64,000 nucleotides of DNA from Isoetes taiwanensis (lineage: Eukaryota; Streptophyta; Lycopodiopsida; Isoetales; Isoetaceae), in contig JAJEKV010000005.1 of assembly GCA_021234155.1 (NCBI GenBank), positions 24,875,584 through 24,939,583 on the forward strand, in the 5' to 3' direction. The notes under the pieces were generated by a model. It ran no database searches, was not told the DNA's origin, and saw only the letters and a program-made list of their open reading frames with translations. This document shows, piece by piece, positions 23,310 to 34,442 of this stretch (within the stretch, counting starts at the first letter, position 1; each line of letters opens with the position of its first letter). Both the position numbers and the translations under genes were made by a program.

Positions 23310-23834
23310 GCGAAAAATGGAATAGTATTGGGAGATTCTGTGGAAAGTTTAATTTATTCAAATTGCATTGTTCAAATACTAACAGCAGTCTTTATTATGA
23401 TTATGATAGAATATCTGGAGTTTTGCAAGAGGGATCTGGACACCAGGTTTGGTCACAAAGAAGCTATCAGATATAAAGGTCAGATCAACACTAAGGTCAA
23501 TGCTTATCAGGATTACTATTGGAAATCCAAAATTCATGAGAGAATCTTCCCAAGGCTTGAGGAATTCCCGGTTTTTGAGATTCAGTGGGCATATGAATTC
23601 CGCAAGAGTACTTACCAGATGTACACTTTATTCTGGTTTTTGGAAACCACCAGCATGCAAGTGACAGAGAAGCAGTTCACATATTACAGGGAGTGCTATT
23701 ACTACCACAGGGGAAAAGCATATGCATATGGGAATTTGCTTATCTTAATGGCCACATCCTGTGTTTCTGATTTACTGGAATGTTTGGACTGGGGAAGGCA
23801 AACCAAACTTTATCCTGAAGCCGACCTTCTCTAA
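23310..23834 (+). CDS. Unknown 170-codon frame, possible captured gene piece
   Basis: The frame is open from about 23310 to a stop at 23834 and lacks an early ATG (TTG at 23328). It encodes an aromatic-rich protein with many Tyr, Trp, Phe and Cys, including the phrases DTRFGHKEAIRYKGQ, YQDYYW, WAYEFRKSTYQMY and YAYGNLLILMA. The composition is protein-like rather than random, with balanced charge and few Ser/Leu runs, and resembles neither the LINE nor the copia proteins on its left. I do not recognise the family. It may be an exon of a host gene carried between repeats, or coding sequence of an unrecognised element. A polypyrimidine run ending in CAG near 23919 could be a splice acceptor. Confidence 0.3.
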   Translation, partial: AKNGIVLGDSVESLIYSNCIVQILTAVFIMIMIEYLEFCKRDLDTRFGHKEAIRYKGQINTKVNAYQDYYWKSKIHERIFPRLEEFPVFEIQWAYEFRKSTYQMYTLFWFLETTSMQVTEKQFTYYRECYYYHRGKAYAYGNLLILMATSCVSDLLECLDWGRQTKLYPEADLL

Positions 23835-24449
23835 TCATTTTCCATTCCTTGATCCATAGGCTTTGTTTCCACATCTAATTTGCTATTGTGTTGTCATATT
23901 TCATCTCCAATTTTTCAGGTAATTGGCGACTCTGTGCTGCCACAAGGACCTTCAAATATTTCAAATTATCAGGAAGCCGAATTCCAATTTTTATCTTATA
24001 GAGACACAAGGCAGTATTTATTAGTATAATTTTGTTCTAAGATGCATATCACTCCACTACTACTTGGATATGCATTGGAATATCCACATACTCTATTTTA
24101 TGTTTCGCTCACTTTCTATTCTAGTATGTTGATCTACTTTGGCCAAATACTTGAATAACATGTACTTTTTAATCTATAATTAATGGAAAAAATCTCATTC
24201 CCTCAAAAACTAAAATAAAAAAATGTGTTGCTTGAATCACCTTCCTTGGCATGCTTATGTGATCTTTGTTGAATGTCCTCACCTTGGTCTTCAGATCTCC
24301 TCTTCACAATGTGCAAAGATGCATTTTCCTTCAATGAATTGTGCTTGTATATATGTGTTCAAATCAAAGTGTGAGCATGAATATATCAGAATGTGTCTTG
24401 CTCTTCTATGCTGCCATAGCATGGCAGCAAAGACCCCTCAAGATTCTTT
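23835..24449. other. Spacer, no supported gene
   Basis: AT-rich sequence. The last 200 bp resemble the stretch before A1 (ATGGCAGCA phrase), so it probably belongs to the A family. Confidence 0.4.
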
Positions 24450-26028
24450 GGTATGTGGCTAGTTCTAAATCATTTTGGCATGAGTTCTATTTTCCAAGGC
24501 TTCTTACATGAGCCTACTACCTCAATCCCTTCCATAAATACCATGCTCATATTTTCATGCCTCACCATCATTTTCCCTAGTCCAAGTTGGCAAAGAGTCT
24601 TTTTCCTAGTCAAAACACACCATGCATGCATCACATACCCATCATACATTCACCACCTTTGGAAAAAGCAAAAAATTCCACCAAATTTGGCTATCTCCAT
24701 GGTCTAAGATCATCTTCTCTCTCTAAAAACTAAGCTAGACAGAGAAAGTGCACATTTTCTTCAAACAAGTATTAAGAGGCGAAATATCCAATTTATTACA
24801 TAAAAGATCTATTGTCATGTGGACTAGTGCCAAATTGGTTGCCAAATTGTCCACATCATCCTCAAAAATGCCTAATACCATCCACATCATCACCCAAGCA
24901 CATCCATGTCATCATACACCTGTCACCTACCACGAAACTTTTTTTCCAAAAAATTTGATCTAAGTAAAGTTATTTTGATACCCTGGGTGACATGCCATCA
25001 TCCCATAGTGCCACATCATCTCCAAAGTGCTTCCACATCATCATACACATGTCATCCACATCATCACCACTTCATAAAAAGTTTTGACCAGAAATAAGTC
25101 ATTTTGCCACCTCACTTGGCACATCATCACTTCATAATGCCATGTCACTTGCCAAATCACCCCACCAACTTGCCACATCATCAAACTTCACTTCCATTTT
25201 TGGCCAAAAAGTCCAAAAGATTCTCCCATCTTGTAGAGCATCAAAAAAGATTCTTTGTGAAAAAAAAGGAATTTTTGAAAAAGACCCCATATTGACCTTC
25301 ATTTTTCACTTCTTGGGATTCGTGCCATATTTGAAAAAAAAAACCCTATCTTACCTTTCCTCCCCAAACACGTGGTAATTTTTTCAAGCGTGTGGGCTAA
25401 CGGGCGAATCCCACGTGGGCATAGCACGTATGATTTAATAATTAAGATTCTTTATGCCTTATATACCCAAGCTATCTTTTTTGAAAATGCCTGTGGGATA
25501 TTTCGACGGAAAACTTCAAGAACCCTAAAAAAAGTTTCATGCCAAGTTTGGTTTTAGAGATGGATTTAACAGCCTTATCATAGCTAAACATCCCGGATCT
25601 ACCTATTCTGAGGGGCAAAAAACCTAGAACTAAGCTGAAAAACAAGGATTTGGGCAAGATTGGGCCGGAAACACAGGATTATGAAAGAGGAATTTATTTT
25701 CAGAAGAATTCGAGGGCTTTGGGTGTGAGATTCGATCTGGAAATTTGCTTGAGAGTCCAAATTGACCTGCTGATGCTTGAATCTGCCTTACTTGCTTCAT
25801 GAATCGATGGATAATTGAGGCAATTGTTCGATTTCATCTATTATCAGTATTTTTTGATCCTGTGCCCAAGACATTAGAGCTTGGGAATGATTTGATTGAC
25901 TGTTGTATGGTATCTTTGAGAATGAAAATCAGCCGTTGGCAAAAGAATTTCCTTTCAGTTTACATTCAACAATGCAAAAAAGGTAAAATGAAGAGTTAAA
26001 GCGAGAATTTGGGTAAGATTGAACACAA
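24450..26028 (+). repeat. A-family LTR copy A2, left part
   Basis: It starts near the shared GGTATGTG phrase and has the CCACATCATC-rich U3-like region (about 24840-25190), a block with CCCACGTGG at 25409, a TATATA at about 25460, GCCTGTGGGATAT at 25488, and the 'TTGATCCTGTGCCCAAGACAT' type block near 25855 shared with 14550. The copy is cut by the complete copia element at 26029. It gives the uninterrupted version of the site occupied by element B in A1. Confidence 0.6.
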
Positions 26029-26682
26029 TGAAAGAATCTAAGAGCCTACTAGAACTTTGAACACTTGCAAACAAGTTGTATTATCAAATAGCTCCACTTT
26101 ATTTAATAACACAAGTTCAATAATTATTCAAGTGTCACTTGGTATGATAGATCTACCTCAAAACTTCAAAGAAATTTTGAGTTGGATCAAGAGAGCCAAG
26201 ATGTGGTCACTTATCTCTTGATTGATCTAATACCTTCCATTTATTTATTTACAACCATTCAACAAAATTATAGTAATAAATATCCCAGTTACTGTAGCCA
26301 AGGTATCGAACGAAACACTGTAGCACTGCCGGACTTCCTTGATTGCCAATGCCACCGTCTCTGCAAGCCGTGCTCCCTGTTAAGCAAGTTCTATTTCATT
26401 TATTCTTGATCCCCCGATGGTTTCGGCAGGAGATCAGCATTCCCAGCTGGGAATTCGTCTTTCTTGAATTATCCCACAGGCATATCTTCAGTAGACGAAA
26501 TATTCGTTGCACCATTGAATATATTTCCTTAAAATAACTTCCCCCTTAAATATACCAACCATTGCACCATTGCAATCTTATAACCTCTTATACAACATCT
26601 AGTTAGCACATGCACTTATAAACCTTAAAGTCTCACCTTAATCATTCATACTTTATATCATCTGAACCTTCTACTTCTATCA
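26029..26682 (-). repeat. 3' LTR of the complete copia element
   Basis: 654 bp, aligned without gaps to 30910-31563. On the minus strand it begins TGATAGAAG and ends TTCTTTCA. Confidence 0.95.
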
Positions 26683-26692
26683 TTCCCCCTTC
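26683..26692 (-). other. Polypurine tract of the copia element
   Basis: GAAGGGGGAA on the minus strand, directly before the 3' LTR. Confidence 0.85.
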
Positions 26693-26805
26693 AGATGATA
26701 TAAACTTCCCATTATACTGTATTAAATTTCTCAGCTCTTGAAATCTACCAATTGATAATGCTTTAGTTAAAATATCTGCAAACTGATCCACTGTTTTAAC
26801 ATAAG

Positions 26806-28080
26806 TTAGTTGTACAACCTTTTTTCCACCATGTCTCGGATAAAATGCACTTGCATCTCAATATGCTTAGATCTTTCATGCAGAACTGGGTTTTTTGTCA
26901 TGGCAATGCAACTTGTAATATTACACAAGATTTGAGTTGGATCTGTTTGTTCACAGTTTAATTCTGCTAAAAGCCTTCTCTCCCACGCTAATTCTTTTGT
27001 CAGAAGTGAAGCTGCATTATATTCTGCCTCAGCACTAGAAAGTGCTATACTACGTTGTTTTTTGCATTTCCATGCCACTGGAGCTCCTCCTAATAGTACA
27101 ATATAACCTGAGGTTGATTTCCTTTGATCCAAATCTCCAGCCCAGTCAGAATCACAATAGGCTCTTAGACTCAGATTGTTTGTATTGTACATAATCCCAA
27201 CTTTGAGTGTCCCCTTAAGATATCTTAAAATTGTCTTAGCTGCTACCCAATGTTCTCTACCAGGATTGTTGTTGTACCTGCTTAATAAATTAACTCCAGA
27301 TGCTATATCAGGCCTAGTGCTGTTTGCCAGATATGATAAGCATCCAATTAAGGATCTATATGGCATCTTCTCCATTTGCTTCTTTTCTTCAAGTGTTCCT
27401 GGACACATCAAAGCTGATATTTTATGTCCTGGTACCAATGGAGTATTTGCAATATTGCATTCACTCATAACAAATTTTTTTAACATGTTGACAATTTGCA
27501 TTTCCTGACTCAAGGTTAACAACTTGTTTGCTCTATCTCGAAACACCTCAATTCCCAAAAATCTCTTTAATTCTCCTAGATCTATCATCTGAAACCTTTT
27601 CTTCAACAATTCTTTACAATGAATCAATATTGATGTACTATTTGCAACCATAATATTGTCATCCACATACAAGGCAATGATGCACCAATATTCACCATCA
27701 AGATATTTGTACAAATTTCCATCACATTGTAATTTTTGAAAACCCTGCTCCAAGAGATAATTATCCATACATCTATACCACTCCCTTGGTGTTTGTCTTA
27801 ATCCATAAACTGCCCTGTTTAACTTCCAGACTTTGCCATCCTCTTCTTCAAAACCAGGTGCAGGTTTAAGATAAATCTCTTCCTCTAATTCTGCATTCAA
27901 AAACGTTGTGCTCACATCCATGTGATGAATTTCAAGATTATAAGCATTTGCAATTGACAATAATATTCTCAAGCTATTAATTTTTACCAGAGGAGAAAAG
28001 GTCTCATCAAAGTCTAACTCTTTTTTCTGAGTAAAACCCTATGCCACAAGCCTTGCCTTAAATTTCTTTGACTTCCCATC
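26806..28080 (-). pseudogene. Copia reverse transcriptase and RNase H
   Basis: The frame reads into reverse transcriptase with HHMDVSTTFLNAEL (first catalytic Asp), YGLRQTPREW and the YVDD box (27658-27669), then RNase H with YCDSDWAGD, QRKSTSGY and SSAEAEY. A single TAG at about 28045 separates it from the upstream integrase region in the same frame; a CAG-to-TAG change explains it. All catalytic motifs survive. The C-terminal end is near 26806. In an intact element this part makes cDNA from the retrotransposon RNA in cytoplasmic virus-like particles. Confidence 0.9.
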
Positions 28081-29560
28081 CACTCCTGGTTTGACTCTGA
28101 ATATCCATTTATTACCAACTATATTTTTGTTTTTAGGATTTTCTACCACTGTGTAAGTACCTGTTCTTTGAAATGCATGCATTTCATCTTTCATTGCTTG
28201 AATCCACTTATTGGCATTTTTCCCTTGCACAGCCTCTTCAAATGTAACTGGCAGATCATCTGTTTCTAACACTAGAATATCAAACACAGAATTAACCTCA
28301 AAAGTTTCATGCCTTTTGCTTTTCCCAGTCTCACTCTTGCCATATAATTCTGTATCAAACTTAGCTTCATCAGCTAGGACTTGAGCTTCTGTTCTTCTCT
28401 TCATTCTTTGTTTTCTTTCAGGGACTATTATTTGTGCAGGTTCCATTACTTCTTCATGCTCAGCTTCAGGTTGCTCACCTTCAGATTCAAGTAATTGTTG
28501 CCCCTCTGCTTCAGATTCAATTCCTTCTGTCTGACCAGGTTCATCTTCATTATCACTATTATCAAACATTTTTTGATCCTGTACAACACATGAAGTTTGC
28601 TCAGTAGCTTCTGCAATCACAGAGTTAGTATTTTTTAAGTCTATGCTCACAACTTTTTCATTCACATTGGGAATAGCTTTGTAATACTTTTCCTCATCAA
28701 ACACCACATCTCTACTGATCAATATCTTCCTATGCATAGGGTCATACAATCTATATCCTTTAGAATTTGCATCATACCCTACTAAGTAAGCAACACAAGC
28801 ACGGTCATCAAGTTTTTTCCTTATCTCTTCAGGCACATGAACAAAATCTAAACATCCATATGATCTTAAATGTTCATAACCTGGAGCTTTACCTGACCAT
28901 AGCATATTAGGTATTGTTCCTCTTGTGCTGACTGAAGGCAACATGTTTTGAATATAGACTGTAGTTCTGACAACCTCATCCCACAAAAAGTTAGGTAACC
29001 CTGAAAACTTTAACATTGACCTGACAACATTCAACAATGTCCTATTTTTCCTTTCAGCCACCCCATTCTGTTGAGGTGAATACCTGCATGTTAGCTGTCT
29101 TTTTATGCCACGTTTTGAACAAAATGCTTTGAAATTATCTGACAGATACTCTCCTCCTCTGTCAGACCTTATATACTTAACTTTCCTTCTAGTTTCCAAT
29201 TCAACATCAGCTACAAACAATTTCAAAGCATCAAAAGCTTGGTCCTTGGTTTTTAGCAAATAACATTTTGTTTTTTCTGCTAAAATCATCTATAAATGTC
29301 ACAAAAAATTTGTTTTGTCTCATACTTGTGACATTAATAGGTCCAATTAAATCCAACACTCCTTTAGCCCTTTTTGCAAATTTTTTAAAAGGCAGCCTTG
29401 TTTGCTTGCCAAGTTGACAACCAGCACATAATCTTTTTCTTTCTCCTTCCTTGGCTGTTATATACTTGTTTTTGGCAAGCAATTCTATGTTTGTCATATT
29501 TGTATGACATAATCTATTATGCCATGTTTTCTTAGTTGGTAATTCAATATTATTGATACA
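28039..29560 (-). pseudogene. Copia integrase with pre-integrase zinc region
   Basis: Upstream sequence holds the H-H-C-C zinc region (WHNRLCHTNM spanning about 29500-29535 across a frame slip, then LCAGCQLGK). The catalytic core follows with FIDDFSRK, RSDRGGEYLS and NGVAERKNR, giving the D, D and E. The C-terminal part ends in the acidic linker and KARLVA before the nonsense codon. Frames change near 29270 and again near 29560. The integrase inserts cDNA and creates the five-base target duplication seen around the element. Confidence 0.9.
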
Positions 29561-29569
29561 TGGATCCTT

Positions 29570-30180
29570 TTATTTTTTAAAACCAAATAGATTACCAACC
29601 CTCCTTCTAATGAATTCCAAAATATTATCATGATATATTTTGCACTCAAGTTTTTCAAATACAACCTTAAAACCAAGATCAACAAGCTGACAAACTGATA
29701 TTAAATTCCTCACTAAGTTTGGAACACACAAGACTTCCTTAAGCATCACACTTTTTCCTTGTAAGTCAAAGATCTCCAAAACCCCCGAATCTTTAATTTC
29801 TTGTACTCCACCATCACCAAGCTGAACTTGACCACATCTTCTTTTGCATTCTTTTGATAATTTAACATCATGTAGTACAGTTTTTTCTGCTCCTGAATCT
29901 ATAACAAGAAACTTGTTGTCAAATTTATTCAGATTTTGAGAAACACTAAGTAGATTTGTTATCTCAATAGTATCATCCAAATTCTCTTCCTCAGCTTTGG
30001 TATCTTCGACTATATTCACACTAGAGCCTCCTTTGAATCTTCCTCGACCTCTTGAACTTGCAAAGCCTTTACCTCGGCCTCTTCCTTTACCACCAACACC
30101 TTTTGGACTTGGACAATCAACAGCTAGATGCCCTTTTCCATCACAATTGAAACATTTAAAATTTTTACCTGCACTTGGAC
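29570..30180 (-). pseudogene. Copia nucleocapsid zinc knuckle and protease
   Basis: A CCHC knuckle CFNCDGKGHLAVDC lies near 30112-30153, followed by a Gly/Arg-rich stretch and then the aspartic protease active-site phrase VIDSGAEKT near 29890. A preceding knuckle is half destroyed: its second half (GHLKSEC) is in frame but the first half is lost where the gag frame ends at about 30190. The frame closes at about 29570. Confidence 0.85.
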
Positions 30181-30189
30181 ATTCAGACT

Positions 30190-30880
30190 TTAAGTGTCCA
30201 TATTAGACTGTTCCTCATCATCTTGCACACCTTTAGTTTGCTCGAATTCAGTTCGAATCATTCTCAAAGCATGCTCCTTTGAAGTTGCTATGTTTCTGAT
30301 CAAAGTTGCCAAGTGTGTGTTATGAGAAACTGCTCTGGATAATGCCAAGATTTGATATTGATCACTCAAAACATTTCCAGTCCCCTCCAAATCTGCAACA
30401 ATCGAGTCAAATTTTTCTAGAAAATCTGTTAGATTATCTTTCTCAAATAATTTTAATTTCCTCAATTGTTTTTCCAACAAGTCAATCTGAGAAGAACTTT
30501 TAACCTCATATTGACTCACCAAATATTGCCACATCTCATGTGGTTTCATCCCTCTCAACCTTAGCTTGAGAGCAGTACCAACCTTGCTCAATATAATTGC
30601 TTGTGCCTCCTTAACCTTTGTTTCATCTGAGACACCTGCTGCTGAAGTTGGAGATCCCCCTGACAGTGTAGACCCTGCAGCCCCTCCACTTGATCCACTT
30701 GTGCTAATACCAGGACTAGAATCTCCAGAACTTGCTGTGACCCTGGCCTGACCTCCATCTATTAAATACCATAAGTTCTCAAACTCAAGAACAGATTTAA
30801 TAGCCTCTTTCGAAAACCTGTATCTCCCTTGAATACTTCGATCTGGTTCAACAAGTTAGCTGCAAATCTAGTAGACATAG
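30190..30880 (-). pseudogene. Copia gag remnant
   Basis: A probable start ATG lies near 30880 on the minus strand, soon after the primer site. A frame slip follows, then a frame with RLRGMKPHEMWQYL, a Lys/Leu-rich segment and RNIATSKEHALRMI, typical of copia gag (UBN2-type) capsid sequence. The stop at about 30190 results from a frame change before the zinc knuckles. The Ser/Gly/Thr-rich segment between 30620 and 30760 is the usual low-complexity spacer. Confidence 0.8.
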
Positions 30881-30909
30881 TAATCAAACAACCTGGGCTC
30901 TAATACCAA

Positions 30910-31563
30910 AGAAAGAATCTAAGAGCCTACTAGAACTTTGAACACTTGCAAACAAGTTGTATTATCAAATAACTCCACTTTATTTAATAACACAAGTTCA
31001 ATAATTATTCAAGTGTCACTTGGTATGATAGATCTACCTCAAAACTTCAAAGAAAATTTGAGTTGAATCAAGAGAGCCAAGATGTGGTCACTTATCTCTT
31101 GATTGATCTAATACCTTCCATTTATTTATTTACAACCATTCAACAAAATCATAGTAATAAATATCCCAGTTACTGTAGCCAAGGTATCGAACGAAACACT
31201 GTAGCACTGCCGAACTTCCTTGATTGCCAATGCCACCGTCTCTGCAAGTCGTGCTCCCTGTTAAGCAAGTTTTATTTCATTTATTCTTGATCCCCCGACG
31301 GTTTCGGCAGGAGATCAGCATTCCCAGCTGGGAAATCGTCTTCCTTGAATTATCCCACAGGCATATCTTCAGTAGACGAAATATTCGTTGCACCATTGAA
31401 TATATTTCCTTAAAATAACTTCCCCCTTAAATATACCAACCATTGCACCATTGCAATCTTATAACTTCTTATACAACATCTAGTTAGCACATGCATCTAT
31501 AAACCTTGAAGTCTCACCTTAATTATTCATACTTTATATCATCTGAACCCTCTGTTTCTATCA
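30910..31563 (-). repeat. 5' LTR of the complete copia element
   Basis: 654 bp, bounded outside by CACAA and inside by the tRNA primer site at about 30889-30909. The terminal CA is mutated to CT at 30910. Confidence 0.95.
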
Positions 31564-31568
31564 CACAA

Positions 31569-31784
31569 TATCTTTCTGGAACTTGTTTGAGGCTATTTGA
31601 ATCATCTGAATATTAAGAGAAAAAAAGAGTTATCTTCTTATCGTTACACGAAGATAAATTCAATTGTCAAAGCCAGACAAGGAGGTGAGGGAGAAGAAGA
31701 GACAAACTGAAAGAAAGCCACATCTGGGCATCTCCACTAAGCACAAAACCACAATACAATGCTGAAGAACAGAGGCAGAAAAGA
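31569..31784. other. Right flank of copia and 3' end region of the DIRS-like element
   Basis: Starts with the CACAA duplication. At 31711-31765 it carries one copy of the unit that is tandemly repeated at 36224-36380. Confidence 0.55.
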
Positions 31785-32010
31785 CTAAGGTTCAGAGGAA
31801 TAGGATGAGGAAGCCAACAGGAGTTCCACGGAGCTAGGACTAGAAGGACCCAAACCTAAGGAACGGGAAACCAACAACTGTTGCTGAAGAGACGGGCAAA
31901 CATAGCCATCTTTGGCTGAATCAGAGCGCCAACGCCCATGAGCTTTAAAGATTCTGTCTGGAATGTTGAAAGCAGCTGCTGAGGTTGCACCCCCCCTTCT
32001 AGCTGAGTGA
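31785..32010 (-). pseudogene. Tyrosine recombinase C-terminal catalytic part
   Basis: The frame contains THSARRGGATSAAAF, which holds the H-x-x-R catalytic pair, then KAHGRWRSDSAKDGYV, which holds the second His/Trp position and the nucleophilic tyrosine, then a Ser/Leu tail ending at 31785. The order and spacing match tyrosine recombinases of DIRS and related eukaryotic elements. Its upstream half is found at 34443 and beyond, separated by the insertion. All four visible catalytic positions are intact in this segment. Confidence 0.75.
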
Positions 32011-32015
32011 GTGCC
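32011..32015. repeat. Target-site duplication, left (GTGCC)
   Basis: The same five bases occur at 34438-34442. Together they bound the 2.4-kb insertion in the recombinase frame. Confidence 0.8.
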
Positions 32016-34437
32016 TGTAACGGTCCTGGCCACCTAATGGGTCAATATACCTATTTATGTATGTATATACATATTCATGGCATATATGCAGCATGAGATT
32101 AGGGTTTTGTCTCTTTGGAGAAAGGATTGTTGCAGAGCATGAAGGTAGGGAGCAATTCTGGGCAGTTTTGGAGCCCGAAATTTGAAGCATCATATCTCGG
32201 CGACCCAAGATCCTTTTCAGGTGATTTTTCTTTTGTTGGAAAGGTCTTTAAGTAAGCTTTCCGGAATGGGTCTGATCAAGCCGAAACTCATCCGTATGCA
32301 AAAGTTATTACAGAAATAGTGATGCTGAGTCAGAATTGACTGCACTATGCCTATTCTTCTGCAGTTTGCTTCTTGGAGCTAGAAGACGATCTTTGGAGGC
32401 GCAATCAATTACAAGGGGTCCAGAGGACTATGTGAAAAGAAATTATCAGGTGGGGTTTTGCTTTTGATCAATTGAGGTGTGCTATGAGCTGCAATGATTA
32501 GTCTATTGCACATGAAGTTTGCATGCAAATATGATAGATTATGAATTTGTTGGAGACTCATAAGGCTAGAGAAGAAAATCAATGATTGCAAACATCCCTG
32601 TAAGGCTGATTTTAAGTCAAGAATGGCTGAATATTACATGAAGAGCACCGATTCAGCATGGAAACTTTAAAAAAAGGCAGAATTAGATTGGATCTGGTCG
32701 GCACCGAGCTCTCCAACGCCATTTTGTGTTCATGTTATGTTTTTGTCATTTTGGTTTTGTGCTTTATTTTGTTGGTCTTGTATTTGCTGCCTTTCTCAAT
32801 TTATTTGCATGTCCTAGTATGAAGCTAAGTCCTCATAGATGGAATTGGGTTGCATTTGAGCTTAGCAGCAGAGGAGATCGGAGCATGAAGAGCTGAGCAG
32901 AATAATCATAATAGTAAGAATATGCATTGTTTGATAATTGTCTAACTATGGTAAAATTTTAAGGTTTGGGATAAAGTATCTTTCTTAGCTCATGGAGATG
33001 GGGCTAATGCTGAGAAGTAGCCTAGCACAGATGTAGAGCGTCAACGACCCCTCGGCATCAAGGATTTCAGCATCAAGTTCGCATGTGGATCTTGAAATTA
33101 TTGAGATTGAGATGGGTCCACATTGGTACAAGGAGAGCCATGTGAAGCTTGAGGGTTTCTGAATGTGACTATAGCATGAAGTACAGCTAGTCTGAGTGCG
33201 TAACTGTAAGTTTTCAAGTTGTTGCATTGTATTTTATCAAGAGCATCATAGCTAATGGATTCAAAGTATAAACGTTATGGAACGTTGTATTCCTTATGGG
33301 AAGATGGTTTCGAGGTAAGTTTTGCATTATAGAAGATGTTAGTATCTTTCCTTGATCAGTAACGTATATAGGTATTGAAGCTTCATCAATGACAGTCAGG
33401 CTCGTAACTTCCTCCGCATGTTTATATTGTGATCATGATCTTCACCAATGAGTTAGCTACTTCGGCATAGTTAGGTTGTATGGGCAACCTCGACAAGGGC
33501 TAAGAGTATGATCTAGGCACATGTTTAATAAATATTGTAATGAACTTCACATGTCATGGTCTTTGCATTGCTCTACTGTTGTCTTGGTATTTGATTATGT
33601 CTATTGGAACCTCCGGGGTCAGACTTCTAGGTTCGGTGGCCTAGGTTGCTCTGGCATGCTCATGTTCATATGTGATTCTCTATGGTTCTTGTGCTCTGTG
33701 ACACCGGGCGTAGTTTCCCTGATCAGGAGGCTACGCCAACTCTTGTGACTCCATGGTAAGAGGTCCTCGATTGCGGGGCGTGAAATTTGAGAGGGTATCG
33801 CATCACGAGGTTCACCCCACCACCGCTACGAGGGCTTGGAATGTAAGCTGGCTGGGCAACATGTCGCTAGGGGCACGACTGTATGTAGAAATTTGAGCTA
33901 CCCATTGTCCCGGAGTTTGTTTATGATGGTTTGGTACTCTGGTTATGTTCTTTGCTCTTGATGTTCATGATGTTTCCTTTATTGTCATAGTCTAGCGTTG
34001 CACCATAGGTCCTTGTGTCTTTGAATTGTTATGTTTGCTATCCAAGATTCCAGAGTATTTCCATGCATGCGAGGCGGCCGGGGATCCCCACTTAGTCACG
34101 AGGACTAACCCGGTGAGTGCATGTGCGGTGAAAAGAGCAAAGGCGATGGCACGTATTTGTTGTGGCTCATGGATGGGGAGAAGCTTCTAGGATTGAGTTG
34201 CTAACATGGATCTTTGTAACCATTGAGAATATGGATTCTTTAGATGTTAATGTTATCGATTATATTGAGATATCAGTATTTGCTCATTGAGTTTTGAGTG
34301 TGCAATTTAGGCATTGCAAGAGGAAGATTCAATTCTTCACCATATTCAATTGTTTGTCATACCAACCTAGAATTAGCGTAGTATTGACAAGATCAGGAGT
34401 TGCCTAGAGGGTCAACTTCGGCGGGCTAAAATCCGCG
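32016..34437 (+). repeat. 2422-bp insertion, probable solo LTR
   Basis: It starts TGTAACGGTCC after GTGCC and ends ...AATCCGCG before a second GTGCC. No pol domains are present. The interior has GC-rich LTR-like blocks (for example GGGGATCCCC near 34080) similar in style to the gypsy LTR at 7939-9584. A single LTR with a five-base target duplication fits a solo LTR left by recombination, but the 3' terminus lacks the usual CA, so a different class cannot be excluded. Confidence 0.6.
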
Positions 34438-34442
34438 GTGCC
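34438..34442. repeat. Target-site duplication, right (GTGCC)
   Basis: Matches 32011-32015. Confidence 0.8.

Larger units (their letters stand above)
26029..31563 (-). mobile_element. Complete Ty1/copia element with CACAA duplication
   Basis: Two LTRs of exactly 654 bp bound gag and pol on the minus strand, in the copia order gag, protease, integrase, reverse transcriptase, RNase H. CACAA lies on both sides (26024-26028 and 31564-31568). The primer site next to the 5' LTR reads TTGGTATTAGAGCCCAGG, complementary to initiator methionine tRNA apart from small changes, and the purine tract GAAGGGGGAA adjoins the 3' LTR. I count about 19 differences between the LTRs (near 3%), mostly transitions, so insertion is fairly recent. 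Internal frameshifts and a nonsense change make it inactive. Confidence 0.95.

Noticed and set aside
30566-30751. Plus-strand 61-codon Pro/Ala/Asp-rich frame
   Set aside because: Antisense shadow of the low-complexity part of the copia gag.
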